NCBI RefSeq assembly: GCF_002286815.1
Contig: NZ_MUNM01000069.1
Span: 1-64,000 of the forward strand
DNA: 64,000 bases
From: Pseudomonas sp. PICF141
Lineage (GTDB): Bacteria; Pseudomonadota; Gammaproteobacteria; Pseudomonadales; Pseudomonadaceae
Direction of reading: 5' to 3'
How positions within the stretch are numbered: position 1 is the stretch's first letter; every line of letters starts with the position of its first letter. This document shows positions 61,118-64,000 of the stretch, piece after piece. The notes beneath the pieces are model-generated. The model searched no databases and was not told the origin of the DNA. It saw nothing but the letters and a program-made list of their open reading frames with translations. A program made the translations under genes and the position numbers.

Positions 61118-62767
61118 TCAAAACCCTTGCGGGGTCGATCGGGCGACGATTGCTTCCACCTCCAACCCGCGCGGCAACGTTCCATACACCCGACCCGTCG
61201 AACCGAGGCGGCTGACGATGAAGGCATCACTGACCGCCGCATTACCCGCTTCCAGCAACAGCTTGGCCTGAAGCCCCAAGGCGATGTCTTCGGTGAGCTG
61301 GCGGGCGCGGTATTGAATGTCGGCGGTGTCCTTGAACGCCGCCTGCAACTGGCTGATGTGCGCCGCCAGGCGTTTGTCGCCATGACCGTCGCCCAACTCG
61401 CTGAACAACACATCGAGCACACCCGGCTCTTTCGACAGCGCTCTCAGCACGTCGAGGCATTGCACGTTGCCGGAACCCTCCCACGTCGAATTGACCGGGG
61501 CCTCACGGTACAGCCGCGGCAGGATGCTTTCTTCGACATAACCGGCGCCGCCCATGCATTCGGCCGCTTCATTGATCATCGCGGGCGCGCGCTTGCAGAT
61601 CCAGTACTTGCCCACCGCCGTCACCAGTCGGGCGAATTTCGCTTCGTGCCCCTCATCCAGATGATCCAGCGCCCGGCCCATGCGCAAGCTCAAGGCCAAC
61701 GCCGCTTCGCTTTCCAGAGCCAGGTCGGCCAGCACGTTTTGCATCAAGGGTTGCTCGCTGAGCAATTTGCCACCGACCTTGCGGTGGGCGCAGTGGTGGC
61801 TGGCCTGGGTCAGGGCCTGGCGCATCAACGCACTGGAGCCGACCATGCAATCGAAACGGGTCATGGCGACCATTTCGATGATGGTTGGAACACCCCGGCC
61901 CTCTTCGCCAACCATCCAGGCCAGGGCGCCACGGAATTCCACCTCGCTGGAGGCATTGGACCAGTTGCCGAGTTTGTTCTTCAGCCGCTGGATGTAGAAC
62001 TGATTGCGTGTGTCGTCCGGGCGATGGCGCGGCAGCAAGAAACAGGTCAAGCCTTTGTCGGTCTGGGCCAGGGTAAGAAAGGCGTCGCACATCGGCGCCG
62101 AACAGAACCACTTGTGGCCCACCAGTTCATACGCTTGACCGGGCCCACTGGCGCCGACCGGATACGCCCTGGTGGTGTTGGCCCGCACGTCGGTGCCGCC
62201 CTGTTTCTCGGTCATGGCCATACCGATGGTGACCCCGGCCTTGTGGGCCATGCCGACGTTGCGCGGGTCGTACTCGGTGGCGAGGATTTTCGGCAGCCAG
62301 TGTTTGGCCAGATCCGGTTGCAGGCGCATCGCCGGGACGCTGGCGAAGGTCATGGTCAGCGGGCAACCGCTGCCGGCTTCAGCCTGACTGTGCAAATAGG
62401 TCATGGACGCGCGGGCAACGTGGGCGCCCGGTTGCGTGTCGGTCCAGGGCAAGCCCGTCAGGCCATGCTCTACCGCCGTGCGCATCAATTCATGATAAGC
62501 CGGATGAAATTCCACCAGGTCGATGCGATGACCGTAACGGTCATGACTGACGAACACCGGTTTGTTCTGATTGGCGGCAAACCCCGCCTCCATCAGCGGC
62601 CCGCCGGCCAAGGCGCCGTAAGCATCGATCCGCGACTCGGCCCAACCGGCATCGAACCGCCGCGACCATTCCTGCAACGGCCGGTCGATGCGATAGAGGT
62701 TGGCGCCGTCCAGCGACGGCGGCTGATTGGTGACTTCGTGGGTTTCGGCGAACTGATGCAGGTTCAT
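61118..62767 (-). CDS. aidB: AidB-like acyl-CoA dehydrogenase
   Basis: A 549-residue acyl-CoA-dehydrogenase-fold flavoprotein of the AidB branch. AMTEKQGGTDVRANTT and GHKWFCSAPMCDAFLTLAQT are AidB marks, with INEAAECMGGAGYVEESILPRLYREAPVNSTWEGSGN-type sequence (about 400-435) holding the FAD-binding and base region. E. coli AidB is 541 residues and is linked to alkylation response. ATG 62767 follows AAAGGAGCCCTGTC. The amn-aidB pair and ladS upstream fit P. aeruginosa PA3970-PA3974. Confidence 0.93.
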   Translation of the reverse strand: MNLHQFAETHEVTNQPPSLDGANLYRIDRPLQEWSRRFDAGWAESRIDAYGALAGGPLMEAGFAANQNKPVFVSHDRYGHRIDLVEFHPAYHELMRTAVEHGLTGLPWTDTQPGAHVARASMTYLHSQAEAGSGCPLTMTFASVPAMRLQPDLAKHWLPKILATEYDPRNVGMAHKAGVTIGMAMTEKQGGTDVRANTTRAYPVGASGPGQAYELVGHKWFCSAPMCDAFLTLAQTDKGLTCFLLPRHRPDDTRNQFYIQRLKNKLGNWSNASSEVEFRGALAWMVGEEGRGVPTIIEMVAMTRFDCMVGSSALMRQALTQASHHCAHRKVGGKLLSEQPLMQNVLADLALESEAALALSLRMGRALDHLDEGHEAKFARLVTAVGKYWICKRAPAMINEAAECMGGAGYVEESILPRLYREAPVNSTWEGSGNVQCLDVLRALSKEPGVLDVLFSELGDGHGDKRLAAHISQLQAAFKDTADIQYRARQLTEDIALGLQAKLLLEAGNAAVSDAFIVSRLGSTGRVYGTLPRGLEVEAIVARSTPQGF

Positions 62768-62842
62768 GACAGGGCTCCTTTGGTCAGCCAAGGGACTTTC
62801 AGTTAAGCACCGCCCCGAAGCTGAACAAAGTGGCATATCTGC

Positions 62843-64000
62843 CTAACTGTCGGCGCTTTCGCCTTGCCCCGGGCAGAGTACCCGTCGAGAGAGCGCCGTC
62901 TGCAAATCTTCGAATTTCACTGGTTTGTTCAGGTAGTCGACGAAGGTATCGCTCGGACGATAGGCCCGGTCTGCGCTCAGGCCAAGCATGAACACGGGTA
63001 ATTCGGCACAACCTGGCAAGGCGCGGATCCGGCAGCAGATCGAGGCGCCGTCCAGTGGCGGCAGCTGACCATCGAGCAGCACCGCGTCAACGGCTTCATG
63101 CTGCAAATGATCGAGCGCCGCGGCGCCGCTGTCAGCGGTGCACACGCGGAACCCAAGTTTGAGCAACATGCCACGCATCACCAGCTGATTGATGCTGTTG
63201 TCATCGACCAGCAACACCGTGCAATCCTGAGGCACACGCAGATCGGTGGCTTGCGCGGTGATTGCGGGCGCAGGTTCCACCACCGGCAGCGGCAGCTCGA
63301 ACTCCACGTCCAGTTGAAAGCGACTGCCGCGTCCCGGTTCCGAGCGATGACTCAGACGCCCGCCGAGCAACTCGACCAGTTGCCGACAAATGGCCAGGCC
63401 AACGCCCAGGCCACCGTATTCACGGGTCATTGAACCATCGAGCTGGAAGAAGCGCTGATACAGCGTTGCCTCCCCCAGATCGGTAAAGCCAATGCCGGTA
63501 TCGATCACCGCAAAGGACAGCGCCAGCCGATCGGGCGCCACCGGTTTGCCCGTCACCCGCAGCGCCAATCCGCCGACCCGGGTGAATTTGATCGCGTTAT
63601 CCAGCAGGCATTCCAGGCATTGCGTCAGCTTGCCGCTGTCGCCGTGCAAACGATCCGGCAACCCAGGCGTAACCTCCACCTTGAAGTCCAGCGACTTGCC
63701 CGATGCATTGCCATCGAACTGCAGGCGCAAGGCCTCGACCACACTGCGCAAACTGAAGGTGTCCGGATAGACCTTGAGCTTGCCGGCCTGCAACTCGGTC
63801 AGGGTCAGGATGCCGTTGACCATGCGCATCATGTCCCGCGCCGAACCGGCGGCCGTTTGCTGGTATTGCTCCAGCTCGGGATTCATCTCGACGGTCTGCA
63901 TCAGTTCCAGCGAGCCAATCACACCGTTCATGGGCGTGCGCAGTTCATGGGTCAGAGTGGCGAGGAATTCGTCCTTGAGCTTGTTACTGTGGGCCAGTTG
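62843..64000 (-). CDS. ladS: Hybrid sensor histidine kinase/response regulator, LadS-like (5' part off right edge)
   Basis: The 385 visible C-terminal codons start at the window edge. They hold the H box (FLATLTHELRTPMNGVIGS), the HATPase with N box CLLDNAIKFT, G1 DTGIGF and G2 GGLGVGLAI, and a receiver domain (DCTVLLVDDNSIN, phospho-Asp in LLDGQLPPLDG, Lys in LNKPVKF). Position next to aidB and amn equals that of ladS in P. aeruginosa, where it promotes biofilm through GacS and small RNAs. The 7TMR sensor domain, if present, lies beyond the window. Confidence 0.82.
   Translation of the reverse strand, partial: QLAHSNKLKDEFLATLTHELRTPMNGVIGSLELMQTVEMNPELEQYQQTAAGSARDMMRMVNGILTLTELQAGKLKVYPDTFSLRSVVEALRLQFDGNASGKSLDFKVEVTPGLPDRLHGDSGKLTQCLECLLDNAIKFTRVGGLALRVTGKPVAPDRLALSFAVIDTGIGFTDLGEATLYQRFFQLDGSMTREYGGLGVGLAICRQLVELLGGRLSHRSEPGRGSRFQLDVEFELPLPVVEPAPAITAQATDLRVPQDCTVLLVDDNSINQLVMRGMLLKLGFRVCTADSGAAALDHLQHEAVDAVLLDGQLPPLDGASICCRIRALPGCAELPVFMLGLSADRAYRPSDTFVDYLNKPVKFEDLQTALSRRVLCPGQGESADS

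Noticed and set aside
61103..62806. 567-codon open frame opposite aidB
   Set aside because: It is an antisense shadow; the AidB protein has the conserved motifs, start and ribosome site.
1..64000. CRISPR arrays, rRNA or tRNA genes, and riboswitches
   Set aside because: No regularly spaced direct repeats, no tRNA-like cloverleaf and no recognised aptamer core were seen. The repeats present are inverted REP pairs.

Overview
The window reads as chromosome of a fluorescent Pseudomonas (P. fluorescens group). Coding density is high and GC is high. Several families of short palindromic REP elements typical of this group fill the gaps, and many gene blocks follow Pseudomonas order: cstA-mapZ-radA-ankB-katB-mscL-fpr, ppoR-rlmG-(DUF2474)-cioB-cioA, permease-trmA, and amn-aidB-ladS. 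There are no rRNA or tRNA genes, no CRISPR array, and no recognisable transposase or integrase.

Layout. 1-8.5 kb: end of a carbon-starvation permease, the c-di-GMP adaptor mapZ, radA, the periplasmic catalase pair ankB/katB, mscL, a ferredoxin-NADP reductase, the LuxR solo ppoR and the rRNA methyltransferase rlmG. 8.5-11.8 kb: cyanide-insensitive terminal oxidase operon with a 56-residue accessory protein and an ANR-type box. 11.8-17.9 kb: an MFS exporter, a DJ-1-like protein lacking its usual catalytic residues, a secreted protein, a purine permease translationally coupled to trmA, and a DUF4160/DUF2442 pair that resembles a toxin-antitoxin module. 17.9-26.8 kb: a quinate/shikimate catabolic region (LysR, aroQ, an SDH-like aroE, TetR, the fused dehydroshikimate dehydratase quiC, two transporters, IclR). 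The aroQ and quiC promoters share a palindromic operator. 26.9-41 kb: housekeeping and stress genes (zinc peptidase, hydrolases, tesB, HDAC-like amidohydrolase, RNA helicase, DMT exporter with a divergent Lrp regulator, exonuclease, NYN protein and others).

The standout region is 41.0-52.2 kb, a lower-GC block of eight co-directional genes with a convergent TetR gene. In transcription order it holds a membrane haem/ferric-reductase-like protein, a DHA2 drug exporter, a class II asparagine synthetase, a radical-SAM KamA-family aminomutase, a metallo-beta-lactamase-fold lactonase-like hydrolase, a large FAD/NAD(P) protein, a zeta-class glutathione transferase and a SAM methyltransferase. This looks like a small non-NRPS, non-PKS biosynthetic operon making and exporting a modified (beta-)amino-acid product. 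The sequence TGGATCCA lies in the tetR promoter and again just downstream of a strong promoter (TTGACA, 17 bp, TATGTT) that heads the operon, so a simple TetR switch can be proposed.

52.4-64 kb: hrpB, a nested inverted-repeat element, a lipoprotein, a fieF-type metal exporter, a tyrosine-rich secreted protein, an Lrp regulator, rluE, amn, aidB, and the 3' half of the hybrid sensor kinase ladS running off the right edge.
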